Assembly: GCA_015039365.1 (NCBI GenBank)
Contig: WION01000024.1
Span: forward strand, 186,001 to 250,000
Origin: Amanita rubescens
Lineage: Eukaryota; Basidiomycota; Agaricomycetes; Agaricales; Amanitaceae
Length of the DNA stretch: 64,000 bases
Direction of reading: 5' to 3'
This document shows, piece after piece, positions 31,309 to 43,380 of the stretch; position 1 is the first letter of the stretch; every line of letters begins with the position of its first letter. The notes under the pieces were generated by a model. It saw nothing but the letters and a program-made list of their open reading frames with translations, was not told the origin of the DNA and ran no database searches. The translations under genes were made by a program, and so were the position numbers.

Positions 31309-33153
31309 ATGATGCACTGCTCAGAATCCATGGAAGACAGCGGGTCGGCTACATTACATGAAGAGGAACGAAGCTATGACAAGAAAAAGCGAACTCCATT
31401 ACCATGGAAGCAACTATCGATTGTTTACCTGATCCAATTCGCAGAGCCCATTACTTCATCTGTAATATTTCCGTTCATTAACCAATTTGTCCGTGAAACT
31501 GGAATTACGAAAGGAGATGAACAAAAAACCGGTTATTTTGCAGGACTAATCGTAAGGACTCTTGACTCGGTTTTATCAGGTAACGTTGCATTGACCCAGG
31601 CAGGAATCGACCTTCTTTTTTGCAGAGGCCGTTGCGGTAATCCCGTGGGGGATTGCTTCGGACAGGTTCGGCAGACGTCCCGTTTTACTTCTAGGGCCAC
31701 TGGGCCTTGCAGTGGCCATGCTGGGATTTGGAATGTCGACTCGTCTCTTTCCCATGGTTGTTTTCAGATGGGTGCAAGGCATGTGTAATGGAAACATTGG
31801 TATGTTTTCTGTGTTCGATGGTGACATCCTCGTGACCACATAAATATTATGATAGGCGTTGCAAAGACTGTCATGGGCGAGGCATGTTTTGCAGTCCAAT
31901 CAAGAAGACCTAGCGCTTAGACAGATCTAGATCACAGACTCGTCAAATATTGCTGACGCATTTGCCTTCTTACCTGTGGTATGGGCTACTGGTGTGACCA
32001 TTGGGTATATACACGTTTATCACCCTCGTTAGCCTAATTTTACTCTTCATCAGTCCATTCGTCGGGGGGGTTCTATCCCAGCCAGCTGCTCGATGGCCTG
32101 ACACATTCGGAAGATTAGCGTACTTCAACTCTCATCCGTACTTTCTCCCGTGTTTCGCGGCATCGTTACTTGCCTTTTTGGTGTTTATCGCTGCCTTGAC
32201 CGCACTAGAAGAAGTAAGTCACTTCGAGTCTTCGCCATTAATCGGAGCTTTGAGTCCTGACTATTCATAGACTCTGCCTTCAGCGTTGCTACGAAGACCA
32301 TCACAAGGGAAGACAAATTCTTCGACAGAAAGCCTCTTTCAGAACGATGACAGGCCTCGTTACGGGTCCACCAACATTTCATATAATAATTCACGTCCAG
32401 AGGTAGAAGATGGAAGACGATTGCCACAATGCGGCGACGATACCAAACCGCTTAGCGTAACATACCTGCTTAAATTACCCGAAGTTCAAGTCATCCTCAT
32501 TAACCATGGATTTCTCGCTTTCTGCACCGTGAGCGTTCAAGTCCTCATACCGCTCATGTGGTCCACGTCAATCGAAAATGGCGGTCTTGGATTATCGCCA
32601 TACACAATCGGCATGACGCTGGGATCGTGCGGCGTTGTCAATGCCTTCCTTCAACTCATGTTTCTAGGTAAAATAATGCGACGATTTGGCCCCCGGCAAG
32701 TGCATATCGTGTGCTTCTCAAGTCTACTCGGCTCCTTTTTGTCATTTCCCATAGCAAACTTTTTTGCTCGTCGGGCGAATGGGATGGATCGGAAGGCATG
32801 GGCTACGGTGATAGCATCACTCGGTTTACAATCCATGAGGTCCGCAGCATATGGTAATTATACTTATACTCTTACATAAACGATCAAGGATATATAATCT
32901 TCACTCTATCGCAGGTTCATTATCGGTGATCACGACCGGAAGCGCTCCAAATCAGTCATCGCTTGGTACCATGAACGGTCTGGCGCAAGCAATGGGGTGC
33001 ATCTCAAGATCTCTCAGTCCTTCCTTCGCATCATCATTGCATTCAATATCGCTACAGTATCACCTGGCTGGGGGGAATGCCGTTTATTATATCATGATGG
33101 TCATCGTTGCAATAGGCATTCGATTTACTTTCATGTTACCAAAAAGGCTGTGA
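31309..33153 (+). CDS. MFS transporter copy F, intact, with a GC-AG intron
   Basis: Seven exons (31309-31551, 31604-31799, 31856-31881, 31931-32004, 32054-32213, 32271-32853, 32915-33153) join in phase to 506 residues, with exons 2-5 identical in length to copy D. Motif A reads GIASDRFGRRPVLLLGPLG. Other landmarks: KKRTPLPWKQLSIVYLIQFAEPITSSVIFPF, PFVGGVLSQPAARWPDTFGRLAYF, VILINHGFLAFCTVSVQVLIPLMWSTSIENGGLG, FLGKIMRRFGPRQV, and the end GNAVYYIMMVIVAIGIRFTFMLPKRL. Twelve hydrophobic spans are expected. The intron after the 26-bp exon 3 must use a GC donor (GCATGT at 31882), since all other copies splice at this point. DHA1/ZIFL-like transporter, substrate unknown. It is more divergent from D than B is. 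Confidence 0.9.
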
Positions 33154-34782
33154 GTCACTGACTCCCATGAACTACTTGTTTATTTGTATATCCTGTACCA
33201 ATCCAACGTTGGATCAACGTCATCAAGTTACTTGGATACAATCCTTGAAATTCGTCCATGCCTATAGATGACGTAGAGTTTATTCAGCATTGCTAATATG
33301 CAGATCTGTGCAGATGCATCGAACATGAACTGATTGGTCCGGGACGGCTTGTTTATATGTGAAAATTGAGAGTAGTATATCAATTGCGGTTGTGTCAAAT
33401 TGTCAATGCAGCCGAGTCAACTAGTCACGTGCAGCATACAATCCTGCTCCGTCATGATGGCACTATCTCAAATTCTCAATAATCTGCACCCCTGCAAAGA
33501 ACATTAACCAATGCATATACAGGTGCGGCTGTTATGCGACTACCGCGGTAGTTAGCCGTACCCTACGATATACGGTTTGATCTTATTTTATAAGGTAGCG
33601 CGGGTTGCCTTGTCCGTATCTCCTCGAAGCTCTACGGCCTCGCATTATCGAACGACGCATCTAGTCAAGTGAACGATCCAATCATTGCGAATTTTGCTCA
33701 CCTTGATAGTCCCTCGGTCATCGATATCTAATCGTTTGCATACGAGACTTGCATTCACCTGCTGCTCTGAGTCCATCGTGCCGCAAACCAGGAATGTTGG
33801 GCTTTCATCAAAGAAAGTTCGAGCATGATTAAACTCAACCTTGATCCACTCCGCGTAATCCAAATTGTCATCGCTAACTTGGCACCTGGGCCTAACTTAG
33901 AAAGGCAACATTCGGCCTTCATACTCACGCCCATTTCCGACATGCGTTCTATCGCTCCGTGTAAGCGATAATCGGGCCATCAACCCGTGGACCGATAACG
34001 TTGGATAATCTGTCAACACGTACCAGATTGCCATCCATCCCTCGTTGACATTACTTGCGTGTTTATGCACGACTCAACCACGTTGACAGGGAGCCAGGGA
34101 AAACAGTCTGCAGACTGCGGTTCGTGACGAGGTTACGCAGCTGCAGCAATGCATACACCTCGGACCTATAAAAGAACACCCAGATGCCAGCAGACCGTCT
34201 TCTATTCTCGAATTCACTAGTACAGTGCAGGCGCTAGCGCAACATACTTAGCTCAAGCTCGAGGCTAGCTCCTCTTTACTCCCATCCTCCCTTATTTCTG
34301 CCCTCCTCAAATTCTGCCTTACGTCTTATTTCACGACTCTCACGTTCTACCCACGGCTCCCCTACCAGGCAACTGTTGACGTCGACGCCCGTCATATCTT
34401 TCTCGCCATCAACAGCGAATTGTCTCCTTATATCCGTGTCATTTCTCACAACATCTCACACATTCGACAGTCCAAGTCCGTGATAAGTGACCCGTGGACG
34501 AATTGACGACGTTGACGAACTTCAACACTTCAGATTAATTATAGTCACCAACTCTTGCCCCGCTTGACACAGCCGAACAGTTCGCAGGAGACGCATCGCG
34601 GACCGCAAGCAAATAGAAGTTATTGGGTCCGGGAACGACGAGATATATAATCTCACGATTGACAATCAACCTTTAGATATTATACCCTCAAAACAGCTTT
34701 GGGTCGGTGCTAGCCATCCGCTTCCCAAACTCCAACCCGACTTGTTAGCGCCCTTTGGGGCTAACGTCGGAGCACGACCGTT
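33154..34782. other. No gene recognised
   Basis: About 1.6 kb without a convincing coding region. A 72-codon minus-strand frame (33645-33863) and short plus-strand pieces around 34250-34450 are open but match nothing I know. Confidence 0.5.
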
Positions 34783-35720
34783 ATGACTGAATCTATGATG
34801 CCATGGAATGAGAAGAGCATCAAGGTGAACGAAAGCCACGCACCCGCACGCTTCCTACGAAGGGAGTGGAAACATAATAAACCAGTACGTTTTCCCATGT
34901 TGCTCGAACTCCGTTTTTCATTCTACCGCCGCAGCACCTCCAAAAGTCCACTTCAGTCCCCATACTCTCACTTCTTCCCACGACGCGTCCGCACTTGACA
35001 TGTCAACGGTGCGGATTTACCAATACCCAGATTCCGATGTGTTTGTGGTGTTGCTGGACATCGAAAGATGCGGAAACATCGTTCGAGCAGTCGACGCCAA
35101 GAGCAAGACGGGTAAGTGCGCCAATGCGTGTGCAGGGCTTGCTTGGGCGGCGGGACGGGAACCGGGGCCGCGTGATCGACGCGGCAGACGCGTCAGTCAT
35201 GTGTCGAGATGATAGTTTATTTATCGACAGGCAGGACCGAGGTGCACGCAGGTTTGGGCATATAACTGATTGTCCAGGGTTCGGCGGCACGGAAGTTGCC
35301 GAGCCAACAACCTGGGGTGTGATTAAAGGAGGACCGAGAAGTGGCCAATGCGGGAATGAAATCGATCACGCCTCAACTTGGCCTAGCCCAGGGTTTCAGG
35401 CTACCGATAAGCGTATTAGCTCTTTGGGGGATGCGATCGGAGGCATCGTTACTGAAGGCGATCTACGTCAACGTAGAAGGGAATGGGCACAAGGTTGTGA
35501 TATGGACAAAGCAAATTTGTCTCGGAGGGAGAAACCGAAGCCAGAACCGATGTCAAGCATGCAATCATTGATAACGCCAACGAGAAGGTCGGGGGTGAAA
35601 ACAATCGGGGATACTTCCGCCAATGGCAACGGTGTCCTGGTATGTCGCATGTCGCAATTTGATACTCTTCCTCTGCTCCTTCATTTGTCCATTCTACCCC
35701 ACTCCCGTCCTTTATCATGA
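34783..35720 (+). other. Probable exons of an unresolved gene
   Basis: Several open pieces end at splice-like sites. 34783-34884 (MTESMMPWNEKSIKVNESHAPARFLRREWKHNKP) stops at a GTACGT donor. A piece around ATG 35000 reads MSTVRIYQYPDSDVFVVLLDIERCGNIVRAVDAKSKTG and stops at GGTAAGTG (about 35110). Between 35220 and 35720 two frames stay open in parallel. I could not join these in one phase, and I recognise no domain. One or two small genes, or 5' exons of the gene at 35778, are possible. Confidence 0.3.
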
Positions 35721-35777
35721 TCCTCCACAAGAGAGCGCCCGGGCTAAACGATCCCATCATTTGTCCTCTAGGTTACG

Positions 35778-37037
35778 ATGCCTACGTCTAAATCCAAGGG
35801 ACGATCGCTGTTGCCCCTCAGATTACGACGATTGAAGGGGGCTGCCACGCCGCTGTATATCGATTCGACAGCACAGCCTTCGTTGACGAGTGTCATCAGC
35901 TCTACCTCTCCCCACGTTGCCAATGACGCGGCTTTCACAGCTCCCACAGCCATTAGCGCCTTGCCTAGTCCACGAACTCTTCGAAGAAAGAGCCATTTGA
36001 AGATATTTCGCTCAGGTTGTGCACAGGGTAGTTCACCTGATATCGCAAGTGGCATTCGAGCGGTATCGGGGGCGGAACCAAGCACAAGACGACACAAATC
36101 AGATCCATTTGGACAGATTCTGCGACTGCAAAACAGGACTGGAATGTCATCCCCATCCACACCAGACTCAGCTGCGCAGACGCCAACGAGGCCGAGAGCA
36201 GCAACTACATCGGCTTTGAATCAGAACCATTTTCGTCCTGCCACTCCTTCAACACCCGCGTTATCAGTATATTCAGGTCTTGGTTCTCCAACTCACCCAA
36301 AGCCCCTTTACTCGGTCATCCGAAAGAATGGAGTGTGCCTTTCACCACCGCCTTTATCGCAACCTTCAACTTCGTATATGACGTCAGGCATGGCTTCCCC
36401 TGGATGTTCTAGCGGGAAGGTAAACGAGTATGGCGTTGGCAGCGGAAATGGGTATACATCGCCTGCATCTTCCGTATTCCCGTTATACCCGGGCGAGACG
36501 ATGCTTCTTTCGCTCTCTTTGGATTCTCGGCCATCTTCCAGTTCATCCGCCTCTTCCAAACCTGCTCGTGATGATGTCTTTAAGCCTCTATCATTGCTAA
36601 GGGCAAAGTGCGGGTGTAAGGCCAAGTCGAAGTCTCGTTCCAAATCTAGGAAACGAAAGCACGAAGATTCGAGGTCGCAACCGGCGCAAATGAGCCCAAC
36701 CCCAAACGGGAGCGCTCAGCTGAACACCGGGATCCCTGGATCGCCAGGGATGGGATCAAACGTGGTGTATCAGAGGGTGTTTCAGGTTCCTTTCGCTGGA
36801 CCTGGAACGGGGTGTTCCATGAGCGGAGAGACGGAGCTGAAGTTGGCGCTCGCGCGGCACGATAGAAGGTCCAGCGCTTCGCTTTCCAGGGAAACTTCGC
36901 CGGCAGGTTCGGCGAGTGCAAGACATGCGAGAAGCACGGCTGCGGATGTCGATGAACCGGGAAGCCCGGGTTCGAAGCCAGGCAAAGTGATGAGGAGGTT
37001 GAGAGAGATGGTTTCAAGGACATTTGATGCATTGTGA
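35778..37037 (+). CDS. Ser/Pro-rich hypothetical protein
   Basis: Single open frame of 419 residues from ATG 35778, placed 6 bp after a good intron acceptor (TCCTCTAG at 35764-35771), which suggests a spliced 5' leader. Composition is dominated by Ser, Pro, Thr and Ala. A basic patch KSKSRSKSRKRKHED (near residue 290) could be a nuclear signal. A Cys pair, CGC, precedes it. The ordered-looking parts are SNVVYQRVFQVPFAGPG and the end RRLREMVSRTFDAL, a short amphipathic helix. No known domain is seen. Likely an intrinsically disordered regulatory protein, which is inference. The gene is uninterrupted. Confidence 0.7.
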   Translation: MPTSKSKGRSLLPLRLRRLKGAATPLYIDSTAQPSLTSVISSTSPHVANDAAFTAPTAISALPSPRTLRRKSHLKIFRSGCAQGSSPDIASGIRAVSGAEPSTRRHKSDPFGQILRLQNRTGMSSPSTPDSAAQTPTRPRAATTSALNQNHFRPATPSTPALSVYSGLGSPTHPKPLYSVIRKNGVCLSPPPLSQPSTSYMTSGMASPGCSSGKVNEYGVGSGNGYTSPASSVFPLYPGETMLLSLSLDSRPSSSSSASSKPARDDVFKPLSLLRAKCGCKAKSKSRSKSRKRKHEDSRSQPAQMSPTPNGSAQLNTGIPGSPGMGSNVVYQRVFQVPFAGPGTGCSMSGETELKLALARHDRRSSASLSRETSPAGSASARHARSTAADVDEPGSPGSKPGKVMRRLREMVSRTFDAL

Positions 37038-37320
37038 TACCCTGCAGCGTTACGTCTTGCATTGTACTTTTTTGTTGAGAGCATCCATTAATTGTAATAG
37101 TTGGACATTGACAATCAATAACAAGATGAATTTGTACTTGTTTTTAATTCATCCGCTATTGTTCTCAAGTTGATGAACCATAATGATCGCGCAACCGCCA
37201 CGCATAAATGCTGCTCATGGACGCAGCAGAAAGTCATTCTACTCTTGTTCATTGCCACCACACTTCCTAGCACACGCTGGTCGTTATCCCTCTTTGCACC
37301 ATACCTAGACGGTTCTGAAA

Positions 37321-38768
37321 ATGTTTCTCATTGCACTGAGTGCCCTTCTTGCCCAAGCTTTAACTGTCTCGGGACATGCATGTGCGTGCGCATCACTTGC
37401 TCTTATATTTCTACTCATTGCGTTCGTCGCCAGCTATCTGGCATCCCAGCATGTGGGGCTTTAACGTGACTTCTTCCACCTTTCCGTATGACAATCGTCC
37501 AGTCGTGCCCCTCAAAAACATGACGTTCCAGCAATGGTGGTTCCATAACCATCTAGCCTATCCTCCAAACCAAGGCGACATATTTCCGCTTCCTGCTGGG
37601 TCACCTGCTACGGTTCAAATTGCGTGTAACAAGGGTGCAACAACATTCTTCGCCTCCTCCGAAGGTGGAAATATACAGAAACCGTCGGACCCCAACAATG
37701 TTTGTCCGGGTAGTCCCATGCAAGAATACCACACGAACGGCTTTAATGATCTCGAAGGCTGCGCGCTGGGGATTGCGTACAAGAGTGACGTAAATCAGGT
37801 CCAGCCTACCGACTTCACCGTGTTTAGCACGAACAAAACATGTGTATGGACGAGGTTCACTGATTTCAGTGTTCCTAAGAGGATGCCAGCCTGTCCTTCC
37901 GGTGGATGCATCTGTGCATTTTTCTGGATCCATGCTGTAGGTGTTCTTCTATTCTTGTTATACTATCAAGCTTACGACTTCTTATTATATATAGCCGGAT
38001 AGCGGCGGCGAAGAAAGTGAGTACATTCTATTTCGATTCTTGATCGGGTCTAATTAATTGCTTGTACTAGTGTACATGAACGGATTTAGATGCAATATAA
38101 CGAACCCAACTTCGACAGTTGCGCTTGCGCAATCCAAAGTACCCCGGCGGTGCGGTGCAGATATACCCAACGGAAAACTCCAGGCAGCGCCTGGAAATTG
38201 TACTTATGGTGCAAAACAGCCGCTCTACTGGTTGAACCGGGAAAGAAACAATGTACGTCACCTGTTATTTCATGAGCTTCTAGTGACATAATCGCTTCCG
38301 TGTAGATGTTTGAAGGCTCCTTCTCCCCGCCTGTTTATAATGAATTGTACAATTTCATCCAAGGGCCTCAGGACGACATCTTTGAGGACTCGTATATTTC
38401 TTTACCTGACCCCACGCCGAACGCACCTTTACCAGTTTTGCGAAACGTAACGGGTCAAGGGCCGTCGACTACGCTCGCAGGAGCTGCGAATGCGACTGCT
38501 ACGCCAACGCAGAGCTTAACAGGGAATCAGACTCAGACAATTCCTTCAAGCCCTACGTCGAAAGTTGCAAGCACCCAGCATTGGTATGTTATTCTCGTAC
38601 ATTGTTAATATATTCGCTCATGCTAGTGATAGCAAACGTTCGTTACCTTCCCGGATGTACAAGAGAAGTCTCTCAAATAGCGGCACCGCAAGAAAACGGC
38701 ATAGCCACTTGTCAATAATGAGAATGGCAAGAAGCAGGAGATTACTAGAGGACAGAGAGACCTTGTGA
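37321..38768 (+). CDS. AA14-family lytic polysaccharide monooxygenase
   Basis: Six exons (37321-37381, 37434-37936, 37995-38016, 38071-38252, 38306-38583, 38627-38768) join in phase to 395 residues. A signal peptide, [18 protein letters not shown], is followed by His as mature residue 1 ([15 protein letters not shown]), the N-terminal histidine of a copper histidine brace. The core reads [101 protein letters not shown] and [16 protein letters not shown], all hallmarks of AA14. Family members were described as xylan-active copper oxygenases secreted by wood-decay fungi; activity in this member is inferred. The C-terminus is a Ser/Thr/Asn linker and a basic tail without a carbohydrate-binding module. 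Confidence 0.92.
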
Positions 38769-40999
38769 GATATGTTCTGAGCGTTCAACTTCTGATCTAT
38801 ACAAATCTCCTATTTGGGCTTTTGAGCATGACACTAATGACTTCGTAATGAAACAGAATCAGTTACGGTGAAGCTTGACGTTACACCAACTATATAACTA
38901 TGTAATTCCATAACCATATGATGTACGAAATAGCAATGGTTCTTGTACAGGAAGCGATGAGTTTGAATTTAGAATCATTCATGACGGGGAGGTGCTAAAC
39001 GTATCAGAACTGAGGCCATTTGTATCTAGAACCGTTTATAGGCGAAAAGCAGTAGAGCATCGTCCTTTGTCGTCGCGTATGTTTGTCAGAGCCTCGTATT
39101 GCCTTATACCTGCTCTCGAACAGCGTACACGTGTCATTTGAATTGCCAACAAAACAGCTTCCGCGGGCATTGAGAGAATTTCCATTGTGACGACTTGAGC
39201 ATCCAAACGTACCTGATGATAATGAACATCAGCACTTTTCATTCCACCAAACGATATACAAAAATGTAACTTACAAAACTCGGGCCATCGCGTCCTTATT
39301 CGGTTGCTGTTGGTTGGAGGCTGACCAACCGATTTTTGGGTTCAAGCTATTCACCAGCTTGTTTATGAACCGACTTTTGATCGGAAGTTGGTGAATCAAT
39401 AAGCTGAGATGGCGTTACAGCTCCGAGTGGTTCGGAATGATGATGATTCGATCTTCAAATGTGCTGGGGACGACCCACGTCTGGAGAATGCCACCGAACA
39501 TCCAGGGCAGAAAGCTCCATAAAGTCCGACCTTTCAGGGTTGCAGTAGATCAGCGTCGCGGACTTTGATGATGGCAGTATGCGCGGAAAGACTGGCGTCC
39601 CACTCGTGCGTCGCCAAACATAAAAGCGTTTGAACGGAACCATCCACGACAGCTCGTTGATGATCCTCCTCCGCATGATTGATCACAAGTCCACGTAGTA
39701 CAATGTCCTTCAGTTTCGAGTCTTTACGCTTTCATCCAAAATCGCCCTAACTGGCCGTATCCCAGAGATGCTTTGCGGTCTGGGCCATTTCTCTTCAAGA
39801 ATAGACCAGGACGATTTCCTCCGATTTCGTAGAGGACCTATTCGTATAGAATCTCATCGATCACTTGATACTGCTTGATTGCTGTCTTTTCTACGATATC
39901 AATGAACTGCAAAATGTATAAGTAAAGTAGACTCTTCTTCTCGTAGATGCACAAGGAGTGACAGTTACTGGGAGAGGGCTGCAATAGAGCGAATAAGAAC
40001 CCATGCATCGATTTGATCTTTCCAAATGATGTCTAGAGAAACTTCAATGAACGTAAAAAGGTCTCCTGGCCAATCCATACTTGGTGTGGGAGCCCCGAAT
40101 TCGCACAACGACACCTTCAATGGGATTTGTGGACCACCAGTGGGGTAGTTACAGTCGACTCGGGTCCCTCTTAACCAATACCACCCGGGAGTCATGGGTT
40201 AGGAGTAAGAAGAGTTTTTGAGGGAGCTATTTCGATATGAGCCTACTTGGGATCCCAGATTATGAGGGACGGGAAGCTAAGACGGCGCACCATGGGATTC
40301 CAAATACACGCGTACAAATCAGCCTACCAACTACTCGGCGATGTAGCGGTAAGTACTGATTGGATTTGGTTCTGTTACGCGCGCTCAGCGAAATTCCAGA
40401 GGAACCTCAAATCTTGAAAGCTTGAACCCCGAAAGGGGGTACTAGCACACGTGTTTCCTGAAAACCACCAATTATTAATTCTCCATAAGGGTACCCGTAC
40501 AGTTGTCCCTGAACTTTCCCACCAGGTTGGTACCACTCCTCTGGACCCCTACTTCGCCTCTGCGGCCACGTTCCACTTCGGATTACGCCAATTTATCATC
40601 ATCGACTCTATCGGAATCCTCTTGCGGCTTGACCTTCCATTGTACATCGGCATGCCGACACCCTGCATATGGCTGGGTTCCACTCAAACCATATTACTAT
40701 AAGCCTTGATTGATATTCTTTATAGAACGAGTTGGTTTGGATGGCATTCAAGGTGAAGCCCTGACGGAACCCGCGTTTCATCAAGTTGCCCTTACAAGAA
40801 CATGGTTTTATAAGGTGAAGATGCATTATTAATCAAGCATCCAACATGCATCGACAGCTAAATAAAAGAAACGAAATTTGTAGAGACTCGAAAGTGCGCA
40901 GCACTTGGGTGGAAGGCGTGATGAAGGCTGCAATGGTGTCAAAAACCTTCAAAGACGGTTAGACATCGCTTATTATTTGTTGTAAGTATCACGTACAAA
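38769..40999. other. No firm gene; scattered minus-strand open pieces
   Basis: Possible remnants on the minus strand: 40195-39965 (MTPGWYWLRGTRVDCNYPTG... ending ALSQ), with IDIVEKTAIKQYQVIDEILYE a further 60 bp on across a donor/acceptor-like pair, and 39676-39455 (ELSWMVPFKRFYVWRRTSG). They do not join in phase without a stop. Probably a decayed gene of unknown family. Confidence 0.4.
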
Positions 41000-41704
41000 T
41001 CAAGTAGGAAACTCGCTTCTAGGGCACGTTTTCTTATGGACATCGCACGAATCTTTTCTCGTAAATGTTTTGCCGCACTGGTCGCAGACAAATTGTGGCT
41101 GCGAATGACGCAGTGCGTATCTTTGGTGCCGAATTATATCAGCCTCTCGTGCGGTATCGGCGCCGCATTCACAAAGATAACGCTTCTTCCCGTCCCGAAG
41201 AAAGGTTGAGAAGGAGGGGGGAGTGTTCACTGGAGCTGACACGCCCTCGTCCAATGAAATTCTCCTTGGACTGTCATGTAACGATACATCATCCGGTCCA
41301 CAATTCTCGGCGGGCGGAGATTGGATAGGCATGGACACCTGAGAAGTGCGCAAGCGCGTGGACTCGGCTGGCGGAGGAGTTAATACGAAGCCGCCTGGCC
41401 TCATATACTCTATCGTGCCTTGTCTCCAGAGATGGTGCACTTGCGTTTCTCGAGCAACGTTGTCTCCCTGAAGTTCGCCGAGGAGGTCCAGAATGGTGTT
41501 TACACAGACGATGGAACAGCAGGAATGATAAAGTGAGAAGGAGATGGAAGAAGATGACGAGTAGGTACTTGCCCATGCATAACCGGGCTGCATGTTGAAG
41601 TTTCCCAGGCGTACAACGCCGGCGCCGTTGAAGTGTGTCGAAGGATCGATGTCTGTGTATTCCACACCGCTCAAGCGCGAAAGCCAATAGGAGTCGAAGG
41701 ACAT
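41000..41704 (-). CDS. Zinc-finger protein Z1 (read-through of the ancestral intron)
   Basis: 234-residue open frame from ATG 41704 (MSFDSYWLSRLSGVEYTDID); a longer frame upstream is unlikely because the relatives also start close before the FNMQ motif. FNMQPGY lies near residue 37. Two C-terminal fingers follow the stretch FLRDGKKRY: LCECGADTAREADIIRHQRYALRH (CX1C...HX6H) and FVCDQCGKTFTRKDSCDVHKKTC (CX2CX12HX3C). Z2 and Z4 have an intron just after FNMQ; here the matching 70 bp has no usable acceptor and is open, adding a Ser-rich hydrophobic insert (STYSSSSSISFSLYHSCCSIVC). Probably a DNA-binding regulator in the nucleus; targets unknown. Confidence 0.72.
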   Translation of the reverse strand: MSFDSYWLSRLSGVEYTDIDPSTHFNGAGVVRLGNFNMQPGYAWASTYSSSSSISFSLYHSCCSIVCVNTILDLLGELQGDNVARETQVHHLWRQGTIEYMRPGGFVLTPPPAESTRLRTSQVSMPIQSPPAENCGPDDVSLHDSPRRISLDEGVSAPVNTPPSFSTFLRDGKKRYLCECGADTAREADIIRHQRYALRHSQPQFVCDQCGKTFTRKDSCDVHKKTCPRSEFPT

Positions 41705-43380
41705 GTCTAGAAAAGCGGGTGTGTGGGTGTCGAGAAGATAAGCAAATTTATAGCACAAGCCACATACGCTGACTCGAACCAATTGATCAGTAAATGGGTA
41801 GTAGGTCGCATTCGCCGTAGCCGTCAGCCATGCGCCATCCACAAGTCGCACCGGCGTGGGACACGAAAGATTAGGTCTTCATAAAGTTTTTTCCGACGTC
41901 ATTGTATCGGTGCAATGGCTATTGATGTCACATAAGCAGGTATCAAATGGTTATTGAAAAAGGGCATTTTACCTATTTTTTAAAGGGCAACCTGCCATCA
42001 CAAAAAAAAAAAAAAACAATTACGACCGCGTTGATGCTACTCAAGTAGCGAAACTGCGTGCTTGCCAATACCGCCGACCGCGCATTCACAACCACCGTGC
42101 AAATTGTTCATTTCGCTTCCCCATTGGTCGACTTCATGGCGTATCTAGGTGGCGTGACTAACAATTCTCCTATCAACGCCAGTTCCTGGAGTTGTTGGGG
42201 TCGAGGAAGCGGGGGTCTCGAATGAATACGCAGGGCTGCTAATGCCATTCGAGTCAATCAGTAGTTCAAACTTCAAAGTGTCTCCGAATCCCGATCAATA
42301 TAGATCCGGCTATAAGAGGGTAAGAATCAAGATCATTACGCTCCGTCAAGAGAATTCGTACACGTTACCGATGAACTGGTTACTATTTTCCATTTAAAGC
42401 ATCACAACTATCCTTACTGACTTATGTCTTACAGTAACCATGACATTCAGTCTCATTCAGTACGCATTGATGGAGCGTGGTGATCGTTTCAAATCCATCC
42501 TGTCAACATTATTCAGGCGAGAACCCACATAAGAAGCCATGTCCATTGCAACCTGTTTCATGCTATTCACGGCCCAACAGCGTCATGAATGCGCTGCTCC
42601 GACCAATAATTGGGATGGTGGCATTCTACTCTTTACTGTCTTGATGGAAGAATGGTATAATATTTCTGGGTGCGGACTCCAATCGGTCCGATGACGACTT
42701 GTTTTTTATTTTCTTTCCTAGGGCTTACTGCCACGTAGTCCAATGCAGCTTGTTTCAACGCATTCTCTATGGATCAGCTCGGACTAATGTTGGCGCGCTG
42801 ATGGCACTATTACATACATGATGGCTGTGGCATTAGAAGGCGCGTTGAACCGCTGCCAGTTTTGACGCTTCAGATTTCAGCTTGAATGGCCTTCTGGGGG
42901 CCTCCGTGTCGCAGTGACGACTTTCTGAATTATCATAGCTGAACTATGGCCGTGCGCGGGGACTTTCAGCAATTAATTGATTTCTGATCCTCTACCCCTT
43001 TCGTCTAATCAGTGGGAGCGTCCGTACTCATCAAGTAAATTTCCAGGGCACCGTTCTGTTGCATGCTAAATTGGACTGCTGTACAGGTCCTCTTTAACTG
43101 TCCGCTTACTTATCGCCAACCATCTGGACTGGAGCGACAATAACTATTACCCCCCATCCTGTTTTGCTGATCCACCGTTATCTAAACCCGTGACGTGAGA
43201 AAGAAACCTCACTCAAGTCTGCACCTAACCCTGCGACTATACCCACATACCGCGGGCCTCCCCTAATGGTTGCCGCAAGCAGACCTTATAAGGGCCTTCT
43301 ACCTCTTATATAATGAGCAGCTTATGCCCCTGCCGAGGCACTGACACATTTCATCGTCATCGTTCACAATGAGACTATAT
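41705..43380. other. No gene recognised
   Basis: About 1.7 kb upstream of Z1 and of the Copia element. It has a run of about 15 A at 42002 and only short open frames. Confidence 0.5.

Noticed and set aside
42001..42020. Run of about 15 A as the tail of a processed insertion
   Set aside because: No flanking duplication and no element-like sequence before it; probably a simple repeat.
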